From contig NZ_FOGI01000009.1 of assembly GCF_900111175.1 (NCBI RefSeq), positions 248,001 to 312,000 of the forward strand: a DNA stretch of 64,000 nt, given 5' to 3'. Origin of the DNA: Actinokineospora terrae. Its GTDB lineage: Bacteria > Actinomycetota > Actinomycetes > Mycobacteriales > Pseudonocardiaceae. A program made the position numbers and the translations under genes. Of this stretch, positions 8,306 to 17,070 are shown one piece after another. The first letter of the stretch is position 1, and every line of letters begins with the position of its first letter. The notes under the pieces are model-generated. The model saw only the letters and a program-made list of their open reading frames with translations. It did no database searches and was not told the origin of the DNA.

Positions 8306-8376
8306 GGTCTACCCGGGTAGAGGCCGGTAGGGGCGTCGATAGTGGCGCTGACCTGGGCGGTAGGCGGGTAGAGGCC
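8284..8376. repeat. GGTAGAGG-type repeat cluster before integrase
   Basis: The octamer CCTCTACC at 8284-8291, a perfect 14-base palindrome TCTACCCGGGTAGA at 8308-8321, and two copies of GGGTAGAGGCC at 8315-8325 and 8366-8376 share one core in both orientations. They span the junction of the FtsK-like gene and the small ORF. They could be protein-binding sites (excisionase, integrase or transfer protein), or they could simply constrain the short ORF. Confidence 0.45.
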
Positions 8377-8523
8377 CGAACGCTAACTGTGTACCGGCAC
8401 GGGCTGGTGGTGCGTCGTCCGAGTGAACCTCCGGTACTGACCAGGCGGGGCTACCGGATTCTCCTTGCGCTTCTCATGGGCTACACCACCATGGGAGACC
8501 CGGAGAGGGGGAACCAGTCATGA
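8302..8523 (+). CDS. Small ORF coupled between ftsK-like and integrase genes
   Basis: A 73-residue Arg-rich basic protein with no recognisable domain. It is supported mainly by position. It starts on an ATGA overlap with the FtsK-like stop (8303-8305) and ends on an ATGA overlap with the integrase start (8520). This is the same coupling used throughout the module. Its first third lies over the GGTAGAGG repeat cluster, so its sequence may be partly dictated by DNA sites. It may exist mainly to carry ribosomes into the integrase gene. Confidence 0.5.
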   Translation: MRSTRVEAGRGVDSGADLGGRRVEARTLTVYRHGLVVRRPSEPPVLTRRGYRILLALLMGYTTMGDPERGNQS

Positions 8524-10262
8524 GCGGTAGTCCGTGGTCGCGGTTCGATGAGTTGTTCGGTGTGGAGGTCGCCACCGACCCGATGGGCGACGAGGTCGGC
8601 CCGGTGGCGTTCTACGGCCGTTGCTCCACCGAGGACAACCAGGACCCGGAGACCTCACTCGGCTGGCAGCGCGGCAACGCTGAGAAGTTCGTCGGCCCTC
8701 TCGGAGGTCGGCGGGTCGCGACATTCTTCGACATCGGCCAGTCCCGATCAGTGCCGTGGGAGCGCCGAGAGGAAGCCTCGGCGCTGCTCGCCGGGCTCAA
8801 GGACCCGCGACGCACCTGGACCGGCGTGGTCGTGGGTGAGGGGACCCGGTGTTGGTTCGGCAACCAGTTCTCCCTGATCGCACCCCGGTTCGCCGCCTAC
8901 GACGTGGACCTGTGGGTGCCGGAGCTTGGCGGCAAGTACGACCCACGCAACCCCTCTCACAAGATGCTGATGAGCGTGCTCGGCGGCATGAGCGAGTCCG
9001 AGCGCCAACACGTCCAAGCCCGGGTTCGCGCGGCGATGGACGCACAGGTCGTCAACGAAGGCCGCTACCAAGGTGGACGCGCACCGTATGGGTACAAGGT
9101 CGTTGACGCTGGCCTGCACCCCAACCCGCGGAAGGCGGCGGAAGGCTTTCACCTGCGCGTGCTGGAACTGGACGAGCAGGCCGCCGAAGTGGTGCGCCGG
9201 ATCTTCGCCGACTACCTCAACGGCATGGGCGACCGGGCCATCGCCAACGCACTCAACCGCGACGCGATCCCCTGTCCCTCTGCGGCGCGGCCGGAGCAGA
9301 ACAGGCACCGGATCGCCGATGGATGGCAGGGCGGCACGATCAAGGCAATTCTCGACAACCCCCGCTACACCGGTTACGCGTTCTTCGGCCGGTGGACGCG
9401 GCGGGAAATGCTGCTCGATCCCGACGACGTGAGCGCTGGGCATGTGGTGCGGTTCCGGCGAGCGGCGGCGGACAAGGTCGTGCGCTCACGAGAGCAGGCG
9501 CACCCGGTCATTATCCCAGTGGAGTTGTTCACCGAGGCCCAGTTGCGGCGGCGCGGGAAGGCTATCGGCGGTCTACGCACGGCGCGAAGGACTGAGCGAT
9601 CGGGGAGGCCGACCAAACACACGTACCTGTTCCGCGGTCATCTTCGGTGCGGGGTGTGTTCCCGGAAGATGGAGGGCAGCCCGCGCAAGCACAGCATGTA
9701 CTACCGCTGCCCGGCACGAACCTTGGCGCCCGGCTCCCCGTGGCTGGCGAGTCACCCGCCCACGATCTACCTGCGCGAGGACCCGCTACGCGACATCGTC
9801 AACGAGTGGCTAGCGGAGTTGCTGCACCCCGGTCGCGTGGACCGAACAGTGCAAGCCTTGGTCGATGCCCAGGGCGGACCAGGCGCGTTCGACCAGGAGG
9901 CCGCGCGGGCACGGTTGAAGGAGGCTGACGCCCGGCTACGGCGCTACCAGGACGCCATCGGCGCCGGAGTCGACCCCATCGCCTTGGTCGACGCTGTGAA
10001 CCAGGCACAGGCCGAGCGAGAGGCGGCAGCAGCGGAGTTGGGTAAGGGGCTCGATCCCAGCGTGGTCACCGCGGAGGAGATCTACGCGAAGTTCAGCTCG
10101 CTGGGCGATGTACAAGCCGTGGTCGACAGCGGCGACCCGCTCACCCTGGCCAGCCTGTACAACGAGATGGGCGTGGAGATCAACTACCACGCTGGGGAGG
10201 AAGCCGTGGACATCACTGCGTCTCCACGGGTGAGTAGTGCTGGTGTCCGAGGGGGGACTTGA
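8520..10262 (+). CDS. Large serine recombinase (integrase)
   Basis: A 580-residue protein. The N-terminal resolvase domain holds the presumed nucleophile Ser36 in FYGRCSTEDNQ and a MSESERQHVQARV helix. It is followed by the recombinase domain (APYGYKVV, then GTIKAILDNPRYTGY), a zinc ribbon starting CGVCSRKM with a later YYRCP, and a coiled coil rich in Arg/Ala. This is the order of phiC31-like integrases, which join attP and attB without host factors. Its last seven codons, including the stop (10242-10262), lie inside the tRNA-Leu gene, so the C-terminal residues could change on excision. It is the last gene of the coupled module. Confidence 0.92.
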   Translation: MSGSPWSRFDELFGVEVATDPMGDEVGPVAFYGRCSTEDNQDPETSLGWQRGNAEKFVGPLGGRRVATFFDIGQSRSVPWERREEASALLAGLKDPRRTWTGVVVGEGTRCWFGNQFSLIAPRFAAYDVDLWVPELGGKYDPRNPSHKMLMSVLGGMSESERQHVQARVRAAMDAQVVNEGRYQGGRAPYGYKVVDAGLHPNPRKAAEGFHLRVLELDEQAAEVVRRIFADYLNGMGDRAIANALNRDAIPCPSAARPEQNRHRIADGWQGGTIKAILDNPRYTGYAFFGRWTRREMLLDPDDVSAGHVVRFRRAAADKVVRSREQAHPVIIPVELFTEAQLRRRGKAIGGLRTARRTERSGRPTKHTYLFRGHLRCGVCSRKMEGSPRKHSMYYRCPARTLAPGSPWLASHPPTIYLREDPLRDIVNEWLAELLHPGRVDRTVQALVDAQGGPGAFDQEAARARLKEADARLRRYQDAIGAGVDPIALVDAVNQAQAEREAAAAELGKGLDPSVVTAEEIYAKFSSLGDVQAVVDSGDPLTLASLYNEMGVEINYHAGEEAVDITASPRVSSAGVRGGT

Positions 10263-10327
10263 ACCCCCACGCCCGTTAAGGGCACTAGCACCTCAAGCTA
10301 GCGCGTCTGCCATTCCGCCACCCGGAC
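10241..10327 (-). tRNA. tRNA-Leu (anticodon GAG)
   Basis: Read on the minus strand, the acceptor arm GTCCGGG pairs with CTCGGAC (one G-T pair), with discriminator A and an encoded CCA. The anticodon stem CTAGC/GCTAG encloses the loop TTGAGGT, giving anticodon GAG. A long variable arm (GTGCCCTTAACGGGCGT) and the T arm GGGGGTTCAAGTCCCCC confirm a class II leucine tRNA. The 3' end overlaps the integrase stop. Confidence 0.95.
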
Positions 10328-10343
10328 CAGGTGTGCGGACAGT

Positions 10344-11156
10344 CTACCCCTCGACCACGATGGCCTCGTCGTTGAGGTGGAGGGGGCCGGGGGTGAGGAC
10401 GGCGTACTTGGCGCCGAAGGAGAGGCCGGGGCGGTCTGGGTCTCGGCGGTAGGTGGCTAGGGTGCGGGTGGGTTCGGGGCCTTTCTTCTCGCCGGTGGAC
10501 TGGTCGACGGTGGGGACGGCGCAGCGGATGGCTCGGGTGGAGAAGCCGAGTTCTACCGGGCCGATGCGCAGGCGGATGGCTCGGTCCTCGGCGTGGGCTG
10601 GCCAGTCGGTGAGGGTGATGTTGGGGCGGAAGCGGTCCATGGGGACCGGGGGTTCGCCGGTGGCGGTGATGCGGGTGTTGAGGTCCGCGAGGGACGCCTC
10701 GGTGATCAGCAGGATGGCGTGGGCGTCACCGAAGGCGACCTTGCCCGGGTGCAGGCCCCAGCCGTCGCGGGTTTGGGTTGGGGGGAAGCGGACGAGGCGG
10801 ACGTCGCGGTCGAGGGCCTGGCTGCACCACTTGGCGGCCAGGTCGCCCTGGTCGATGCCGTGGCCGTACCACTTGTTGAACATGCTGACCTCGCGCACCG
10901 GGCCGTCCGGCACCACCTCGACCAGGTGGTCGTCCAGGCCGTCGAGCGACAGCAGCAGGCCGCCGTCGACGACGGCCGCGCGGGCCGCGGCCATGGCCGG
11001 GACCTTGCGCTGGCTGATGAAGCTGCCGTCCGCCGCGTCGACGACCATGTACTGGCGGTCGCCGACCAGGCCGGTCTCCACGACGTCCGCGCTGGTCACC
11101 GGGACCGCTCGGAAGCCCTTCACCGGGTAGTACGCCAAACCGGACACTCTCGCCAC
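10344..11156 (-). CDS. MOSC domain protein
   Basis: A 270-residue protein with an N-terminal MOSC_N beta-barrel (YYPVKGFRAVPV, GLVGDRQYMVVD) followed by the MOSC domain with RFRPNITL, a Cys in RAIRCAVPTVDQ and a closing FGAKYAVL. MOSC proteins bind the molybdenum cofactor through sulfur and include the mARC-type reductases; the conserved RFRPN and Cys fit that group. It would act in the cytoplasm on an unidentified N-hydroxylated or related substrate. It lies just after the tRNA on the chromosomal side and 18 bases from the ABC transporter operon in the same orientation. Confidence 0.9.
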   Translation of the reverse strand: MARVSGLAYYPVKGFRAVPVTSADVVETGLVGDRQYMVVDAADGSFISQRKVPAMAAARAAVVDGGLLLSLDGLDDHLVEVVPDGPVREVSMFNKWYGHGIDQGDLAAKWCSQALDRDVRLVRFPPTQTRDGWGLHPGKVAFGDAHAILLITEASLADLNTRITATGEPPVPMDRFRPNITLTDWPAHAEDRAIRLRIGPVELGFSTRAIRCAVPTVDQSTGEKKGPEPTRTLATYRRDPDRPGLSFGAKYAVLTPGPLHLNDEAIVVEG

Positions 11157-11174
11157 GGCCTCGACTTTACCGAA

Positions 11175-11912
<738 letters not shown>

Positions 11913-12617
11913 CTCCCCGCACCGGTCGACCCTCGCGCAGGCGGCGGTCGACGGCGTTCACCAGGTGCGTCAGCGGAACCGTGATCGCCAGGTACACCAG
12001 CCCGGCGGCGACCAGCGGCGACTGGTTGCCGGTGTTGGCCGCCAGGTCCTGCCCGATGCGGAACAGCTCCCGCTGCGAGACCAGCAACCCGAGGAAGTAC
12101 ACCAGGCTGGAGTCCTTGACCAGCGAGATGAACTGGTTCACCAGCGCGGGCAGCACCCGCCGGATCCCCTGCGGCACGACGACGCGGGCCATCGTGGCGG
12201 TGTGCGTCATGCCCAGCGCCCGCGCCGCCTCGGACTGTCCTTTGTCGACGCTCTGGATGCCTGCGCGGAAGATCTCGCCGATGTAGGCCGAGGCGATCAG
12301 GCTCAGCGCCAGGATGCCCAGCGGGTACGGGTTGGTGCCGACCAGCGGCCTGGCCACGACCGCGAGACCCTGCCCGACCAGCAGGATCGTCACGATCGCG
12401 GGCAGGCCGCGGAAGATGTCGGTGTAGACCCGCGCGGGCCAGCGCAGCCACCGCCGGTGCGACAGGCCGAGCAGCGCGAGCCCCAACCCCAGGACCGTGC
12501 CGAGCACCGCCGAGAACCCCGCGAGGACCAGCGTGTTGACCAGGCCGGTCTTGAGCAGGTCCGGCAGGACCTCGGCGATGTAGTCCCAGTTGAGGAACGT
12601 GTCGAGCAGGTCGGACA

Positions 12618-13415
12618 TCAGGACTTGGGCTTGAACTTGTCCGGCACCGGCACGCTCGGGATGAACTTGTCGTGCAGCTTCTGCCAGGTGCCGTCCGCGA
12701 TCACCGCGCGCAGGCCGTCGTTGAGCTTGCCGCGCAGTTCGTCGTTGCCCTTGCGGACGGCGAACCCGTGCGGCAGGTCGTTGGCCTCGATGGTCGCGGT
12801 GACGGCGAGGGTCGGATCTTCCTTGGCGTACTTCTCGGCGATGGTCAGGTCGACCACCCAGGCGTCGGCGTTGCCGTTGCGCAGGCCCGCGATCGCGGTG
12901 TCGTAGCTGGGGAAGCGGACGACCTGCGCGCCGGGCACGGTGGCGCCGAGGTACTTGTCGCCCACGGTGGCCTGGATCACCGCGACGCGCTTGCCGTCGA
13001 GCAGCTTGGCGTCGGTGATGCCCTTGTCCTTGCTCAGGATCGAGATGTACTCGTAGTTGTACGGATCGGTGAAGTCGACGGTCTTGCGCCGCTCCTCGGT
13101 CTGCGCGATGGCCGACGAGCCCGCGTCGTAGGTCTTGTTGGCGACCTGGCCGAGCAGGGCGGAGAAGTCGGTGCCGACGAACTCGACCTTGTACCCGGCC
13201 TTGTCGGCGACGGCCTTGAACAGCTCGTTGTCGAACCCGGTGTAGACGCCGTTCTCCTGGTAGACGTTCGGCGGGGCGTCGCCGAGGGTGCCGACCCGCA
13301 GCGTCTGGGCGCCGCCCTGGCCCGCGTCCGAGGACGAGCCGCACCCGGTCAGCGCGGTCGTGGCGGTGATACCGGCAACGGCGAGCGCGACTACGCGCAG
13401 CAATGAGGTTCGCAT
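12618..13415 (-). CDS. Amino-acid ABC transporter substrate-binding lipoprotein
   Basis: A 265-residue SBP family 3 protein. The signal peptide ends in a lipobox (TALTGCGSS), so the mature protein is anchored outside the membrane by lipidated Cys. The mature part begins LRVGTLGDAPPNVY and has the usual DAGSSAIAQTEERRKTVDF segment that forms the amino-acid pocket. I chose the ATG at 13415 because GGAAG sits a few bases upstream; ATGs at 13433 and 13508 lack one. It heads the leftward three-gene operon. Confidence 0.9.
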   Translation of the reverse strand: MRTSLLRVVALAVAGITATTALTGCGSSSDAGQGGAQTLRVGTLGDAPPNVYQENGVYTGFDNELFKAVADKAGYKVEFVGTDFSALLGQVANKTYDAGSSAIAQTEERRKTVDFTDPYNYEYISILSKDKGITDAKLLDGKRVAVIQATVGDKYLGATVPGAQVVRFPSYDTAIAGLRNGNADAWVVDLTIAEKYAKEDPTLAVTATIEANDLPHGFAVRKGNDELRGKLNDGLRAVIADGTWQKLHDKFIPSVPVPDKFKPKS

Positions 13416-13575
13416 CCGTCTTCCGTCGTTCATGTGCTTGTCGCACAACAGGTTCACGAGGGCGGGGAGGTCTGATCCCCGCCCTCGTTCGTCACCGACG
13501 GTATGCACGTGTCCGGGCGCGCGCCAAAATCGGGCGAATCTCTCACATACCGGGACCGCGATCGGGTGATGCCGG

Positions 13576-15018
13576 CTACAGGATGGCGCCGGGTGCGTAG
13601 CCCGCCGCCTCCGGGAACCGGGCCAGCACGGCCTCGACCCGCTTGGCGACCTCGGCCACCTGCGCGCCCGCGACCCCGGTGAACGGGAGCCGGTCGGCGA
13701 GAAGTGCGTCGAGCGCGGCGCGGTCGAGCGGGATGCGGTCGTCGGCGGCGAGCCGGTCGAGCAGGTCGTTGTCGGCCGCGCCGCGCTCGCGCATGGCCAG
13801 CGCCACCGCGACGGCGTGCTCCTTGATCGCCTCGTGCGCGGTCTCCCGGCCGACCCCGGCCTGCACCGAGGCCATCAGCACCTTGGTGGTGGCCAGGAAC
13901 GGCAGGTAGCGGTCCAGCTCGCGGGCGATCACCGCGGGGTAGGCGCCGAACTCGTCGAGCACGGTGAGGAACGTCTCAAGTAGACCGTCGATGGCGAAGA
14001 AGGCGTCCGGCAGCGCGACCCGGCGCACTACAGAGCAGGACACGTCGCCCTCGTTCCACTGGTCGCCCGCCAGCTCGCCGGTCATCGACGCGTAGCCGCG
14101 CAGGATGACCGCGAGGCCGTTGACCCGCTCGCAGGAGCGCGTGTTCATCTTGTGCGGCATGGCCGACGACCCGACCTGGCCCGGCTTGAAGCCCTCGGTG
14201 ACCAGCTCGTGCCCCGCCATCAGCCGGATGGTCTTGGCCAGGCTCGACGGCGCGGCGGCGACCTGGACTAGAGCCGTGACGACATCGAAGTCCAGCGAGC
14301 GCGGGTAGACCTGCCCGACGCTGACGAAGTGCTCCTCGAAGCCCAGGTGACCGGCGACGGTCTGCTCCAACCGCGCCAGCTTGTCCTGGTCACCGCCGAG
14401 CAGGTCCAACATGTCCTGCGCGGTGCCGACCGGGCCCTTGATGCCACGCAGCGGGTAGCGCGCGATCAGCTCGTCAAGGCGTACGAACGCGACCAGCAGT
14501 TCGTCGGCGGCGGTCGCGAACCGCTTCCCGAGCGTGGTGGCCTGCGCGGCGACGTTGTGCGAACGGCCCGTGATCACCAGGTCCGCGTGCTCGGCGGCGA
14601 GCCGGGCGAGCCTGGCCAGCACCGCGGCGACCCGGACCCGGATCAGCTCCAGCGACCGGCGGACCTGCAGCTGCTCGACGTTCTCGGTGAGGTCGCGCGA
14701 TGTCATGCCCTTGTGCACGTGCTCGTGCCCGGCCAGCGCGTTGAACTCCTCGATGCGGGCCTTCACGTCGTGCCGGGTGATCCGCTCACGTGCGGCGATA
14801 CTCACCAGGTCGACCTGGTCGAGCACGCGCCGGTAGTCGTCGACGACACCCGCGGGGACCTCGATGCCCAGCTCGGCCTGGGCGGCCAGCACGGCGAGCC
14901 ACAGCTCGCGCTCGAGGGTGACCTTGGCCTCCGGTGACCACAGCGCGGCCAGCTCGGTCGAGGCGTAGCGTCCGGCGAGGACGTTGGGGATGCTGGGCTT
15001 CTGCTGAGCTGCGGTCAC
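13576..15018 (-). CDS. purB: Adenylosuccinate lyase
   Basis: A 480-residue member of the fumarase/aspartase superfamily. It has the signature loop VGSSAMPHKMN with its catalytic Ser, an early GMTSRDLTEN block and the His-containing ITGRSHNVAAQATT segment. The enzyme cleaves SAICAR and adenylosuccinate to release fumarate, thereby serving two steps of purine synthesis. Its length is typical for the actinobacterial form. It lies 11 bases downstream of the TetR gene, in the same direction. purA and purD are elsewhere in this window, not in one operon with it. Confidence 0.95.
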   Translation of the reverse strand: MTAAQQKPSIPNVLAGRYASTELAALWSPEAKVTLERELWLAVLAAQAELGIEVPAGVVDDYRRVLDQVDLVSIAARERITRHDVKARIEEFNALAGHEHVHKGMTSRDLTENVEQLQVRRSLELIRVRVAAVLARLARLAAEHADLVITGRSHNVAAQATTLGKRFATAADELLVAFVRLDELIARYPLRGIKGPVGTAQDMLDLLGGDQDKLARLEQTVAGHLGFEEHFVSVGQVYPRSLDFDVVTALVQVAAAPSSLAKTIRLMAGHELVTEGFKPGQVGSSAMPHKMNTRSCERVNGLAVILRGYASMTGELAGDQWNEGDVSCSVVRRVALPDAFFAIDGLLETFLTVLDEFGAYPAVIARELDRYLPFLATTKVLMASVQAGVGRETAHEAIKEHAVAVALAMRERGAADNDLLDRLAADDRIPLDRAALDALLADRLPFTGVAGAQVAEVAKRVEAVLARFPEAAGYAPGAIL

Positions 15019-15029
15019 GTCTGCCCAGC

Positions 15030-15611
15030 TTACGCGAGGGCGTCGCGCAGCATTCGCTTCGCCGCCGCGCGCGGATCCGGGTTGACCTCGATGAGCGCGT
15101 TGACCACCGCGCCGTCCACCAACGCGATCAGCTGCTCCAGCCGGACGTGGTCGAGTTCCGCGCCCGCGCGCACGCAGGTGTCCATAAGGAGCGTGCGCAA
15201 CTCCGCGCCCAGCTCAAGCATCAACGGGCGCAGGTAGGGCCGACGGCCAGTGGCCACGAGTCGCTCGTACCGCAGCAAAACGGCCTCGGCGTCGTTGGCA
15301 TTAACCGGGCCGAGTAGCTGATCGATCACCAGCTCGACGAGATGGTCAACGCCGCGCGGTGGCTCGGTCATCGCCGCTAGCACCGCTCGGCCCCTGGCCA
15401 GTTCAGCGCGACCGTGCTGCTCGATGGCGGCGCCGATGAGCTCGTCGAGGGACTCGAAGTAGTAGGTGGTCGACGCCAGCGGCAACCCCGCGCGCTCGGC
15501 GACGGCGCGGTGGCGGACCGCGTCGAAGCCGCCCTCGATGAGCAGCTCGACGGCGGCCGCGACGAGTGCGTGCCTGCGGCGCTCGCCCTTGGGGGTGCTG
15601 GCGGTGGTCAT
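15030..15611 (-). CDS. TetR-family transcriptional regulator
   Basis: A 193-residue protein. The N-terminal TetR helix-turn-helix is clear (AVAERAGLPLASTTYYFESLDELIG, given here only as the recognition part TTYYFESLDEL). The C-terminal ligand domain resembles the TetR_C group with the ending EQLIALVDGAVVNALIE. It is a dimeric repressor of unknown ligand. It lies directly upstream of purB with an 11-base gap, so it is probably co-transcribed with it. Its real target may be elsewhere. Confidence 0.88.
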   Translation of the reverse strand: MTTASTPKGERRRHALVAAAVELLIEGGFDAVRHRAVAERAGLPLASTTYYFESLDELIGAAIEQHGRAELARGRAVLAAMTEPPRGVDHLVELVIDQLLGPVNANDAEAVLLRYERLVATGRRPYLRPLMLELGAELRTLLMDTCVRAGAELDHVRLEQLIALVDGAVVNALIEVNPDPRAAAKRMLRDALA

Positions 15612-15638
15612 GGGGGGATTGTGCCGCCGGCCGCCCGG

Positions 15639-16400
15639 TCAGTACCGGGTAGCCAGCTTCCCGGCGATGGACCTGAGGTCGTCCTCGGTGATCGGCGGCG
15701 CTGCGGAACCCGAGACACCCTCGACGCTGAGCACGAGCGTCGCACCGGACTTGGTGGCGCTGACGGAGCCGGTCGCCCCGCTGCGGTCGCCCCACGGCGG
15801 CTGCAGCATCTGGCCGGTACCGGCGGGGGTCAGCATGATCGACACGAGGCCGCGCAGCGGGCCCTCGGTCACCTCGAAGGCGGCCGACCGGGACCCGGTG
15901 GGGCAGCTCAGCGGCGAAGAGCGGTCCTTGCCGCGGGAAACGGCGGACGGGAGCTCGCCCGCGAGGGCAGCAGCGAGCTCCCCGTCCACCGTTCCGCACC
16001 CGCCAGGGGTGCCGTCGGCACTAGGGCCGACATCTCCACTCGTCGAGCCCCCCTGCTTGGGCGTCGACGACGGAGAGCCTGGATCCGCCCCGGCAATGCG
16101 CGGGCCGTTGTCAGTGGGTACCTCGTTCGGAACCGGATTCGTGTTACGTTCCAGCACCGAGGCGGGCGGGGCTGCGGCCGAATCGTTATTCGACCCACCG
16201 GATGGCCCGGACCAGATCCCGACCCCGGCGATGACCCCACCGACCAGCAGAGCGAAGCCTAGCGCCGAACCGGCGACCAGGCTGTTCCTCTTTCGGGTCA
16301 ACCTGGCCGACCGGGCGAGGACGTCACCGTGCTCGAACGACGGCGGCGGCACGTCACCGACCGCGGCGTGGAACACCTCGGAGATCTTGCGCTCGTCCAC
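15639..16400 (-). CDS. Membrane-anchored protein, putative anti-sigma partner
   Basis: A 253-residue protein with a cytoplasmic N-terminus of about 40 residues (MDERKISEVFHAAVGDVPPP), one membrane helix (SLVAGSALGFALLVGGVIAGV) and a Ser/Gly/Pro-rich extracellular region ending in a small folded domain. It follows the SigE-type sigma gene by 17 bases in the same operon, which is the usual arrangement for a sigma factor and its membrane-bound anti-sigma factor. No classical ZAS zinc motif is visible, so the anti-sigma role is inferred from position and topology. The GTG start at 16400 is the only one before an in-frame stop. Confidence 0.65.
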   Translation of the reverse strand: MDERKISEVFHAAVGDVPPPSFEHGDVLARSARLTRKRNSLVAGSALGFALLVGGVIAGVGIWSGPSGGSNNDSAAAPPASVLERNTNPVPNEVPTDNGPRIAGADPGSPSSTPKQGGSTSGDVGPSADGTPGGCGTVDGELAAALAGELPSAVSRGKDRSSPLSCPTGSRSAAFEVTEGPLRGLVSIMLTPAGTGQMLQPPWGDRSGATGSVSATKSGATLVLSVEGVSGSAAPPITEDDLRSIAGKLATRY

Positions 16401-16417
16401 CTACATCCACCTCCCCG

Positions 16418-16936
16418 TCACGAAGTCGACCGAAGGTCGTCAACCGAGTCGCCCAGCACCTCGCGCAACGTCGCGAGCCCCCGGGCGGTCTGGCTCTTCA
16501 CGGTCCCCTCCGAACACTTCAGCGCCTCCGCGGTGGAGGCGACGTCGAGCCCTTCGAGGAACCTCAGGACGAGCACGGCCCGCTGCCTCGGCGGCACCTT
16601 GGCCAGACCGTCCACCAGCGCCGAGCGGGTCGCCACCGACTCGCCGACATCGGTGTCGGTGGTGGCCTGCTCGGGGACCGCGTCGACGTGGCGCTCCCGC
16701 CGCCACGTCCGCCTGGTCTCGTCGATCATCGCGCGGAGCACCGACCTGCGGACGTAAGCGTCCAGGGCCCCGCGGTCCCGGATCTTGCGCCACCGGCGGT
16801 GCAGCGCGACGAACGCCGTCTGGGTGAGGTCGTCCGCCCGGTGCCAGTCACCGCAGAGCAAGTACGCGGTTCTTCGCACGGCGTCACGCCTTGCCGTGAA
16901 GTACTCCGCGAACTCCTGCTCCTCGCGCTGGTCCAC
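16418..16936 (-). CDS. SigE-family ECF RNA polymerase sigma factor
   Basis: A 172-residue ECF sigma factor. Region 2 holds RRTAYLLCGDWHRADDLTQTAFVALHRRW, of which the part DDLTQTAFVALHRRW contacts core polymerase and the -10 element. Region 4 is PPRQRAVLVLRFLEGLDVAS with helix-turn-helix CSEGTVKSQTARGL. The order and length match the SigE-like group common in actinomycetes. It is followed by a single-span membrane protein that may hold it inactive, and it is divergent from the threonine aldolase gene. Confidence 0.92.
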   Translation of the reverse strand: MDQREEQEFAEYFTARRDAVRRTAYLLCGDWHRADDLTQTAFVALHRRWRKIRDRGALDAYVRRSVLRAMIDETRRTWRRERHVDAVPEQATTDTDVGESVATRSALVDGLAKVPPRQRAVLVLRFLEGLDVASTAEALKCSEGTVKSQTARGLATLREVLGDSVDDLRSTS

Positions 16937-17070
16937 GCGGACGCTCTCCGCTCGTCTTGTCTACGGGTAGGGGACGGACGTGCCCCCGCTAACGGTTGCA
17001 CGCGACACCGCAGAGACATACGCCACCCCCACCACCAGCCGAATGGACGACGCTGTGGTGTGATCGGATC

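Noticed and set aside
1..10240. Second copy of the tRNA-Leu 3' end as left attachment site
   Set aside because: I looked for the TGTCCGAGG-type tRNA end and found only short chance matches; the other boundary is probably outside the window.
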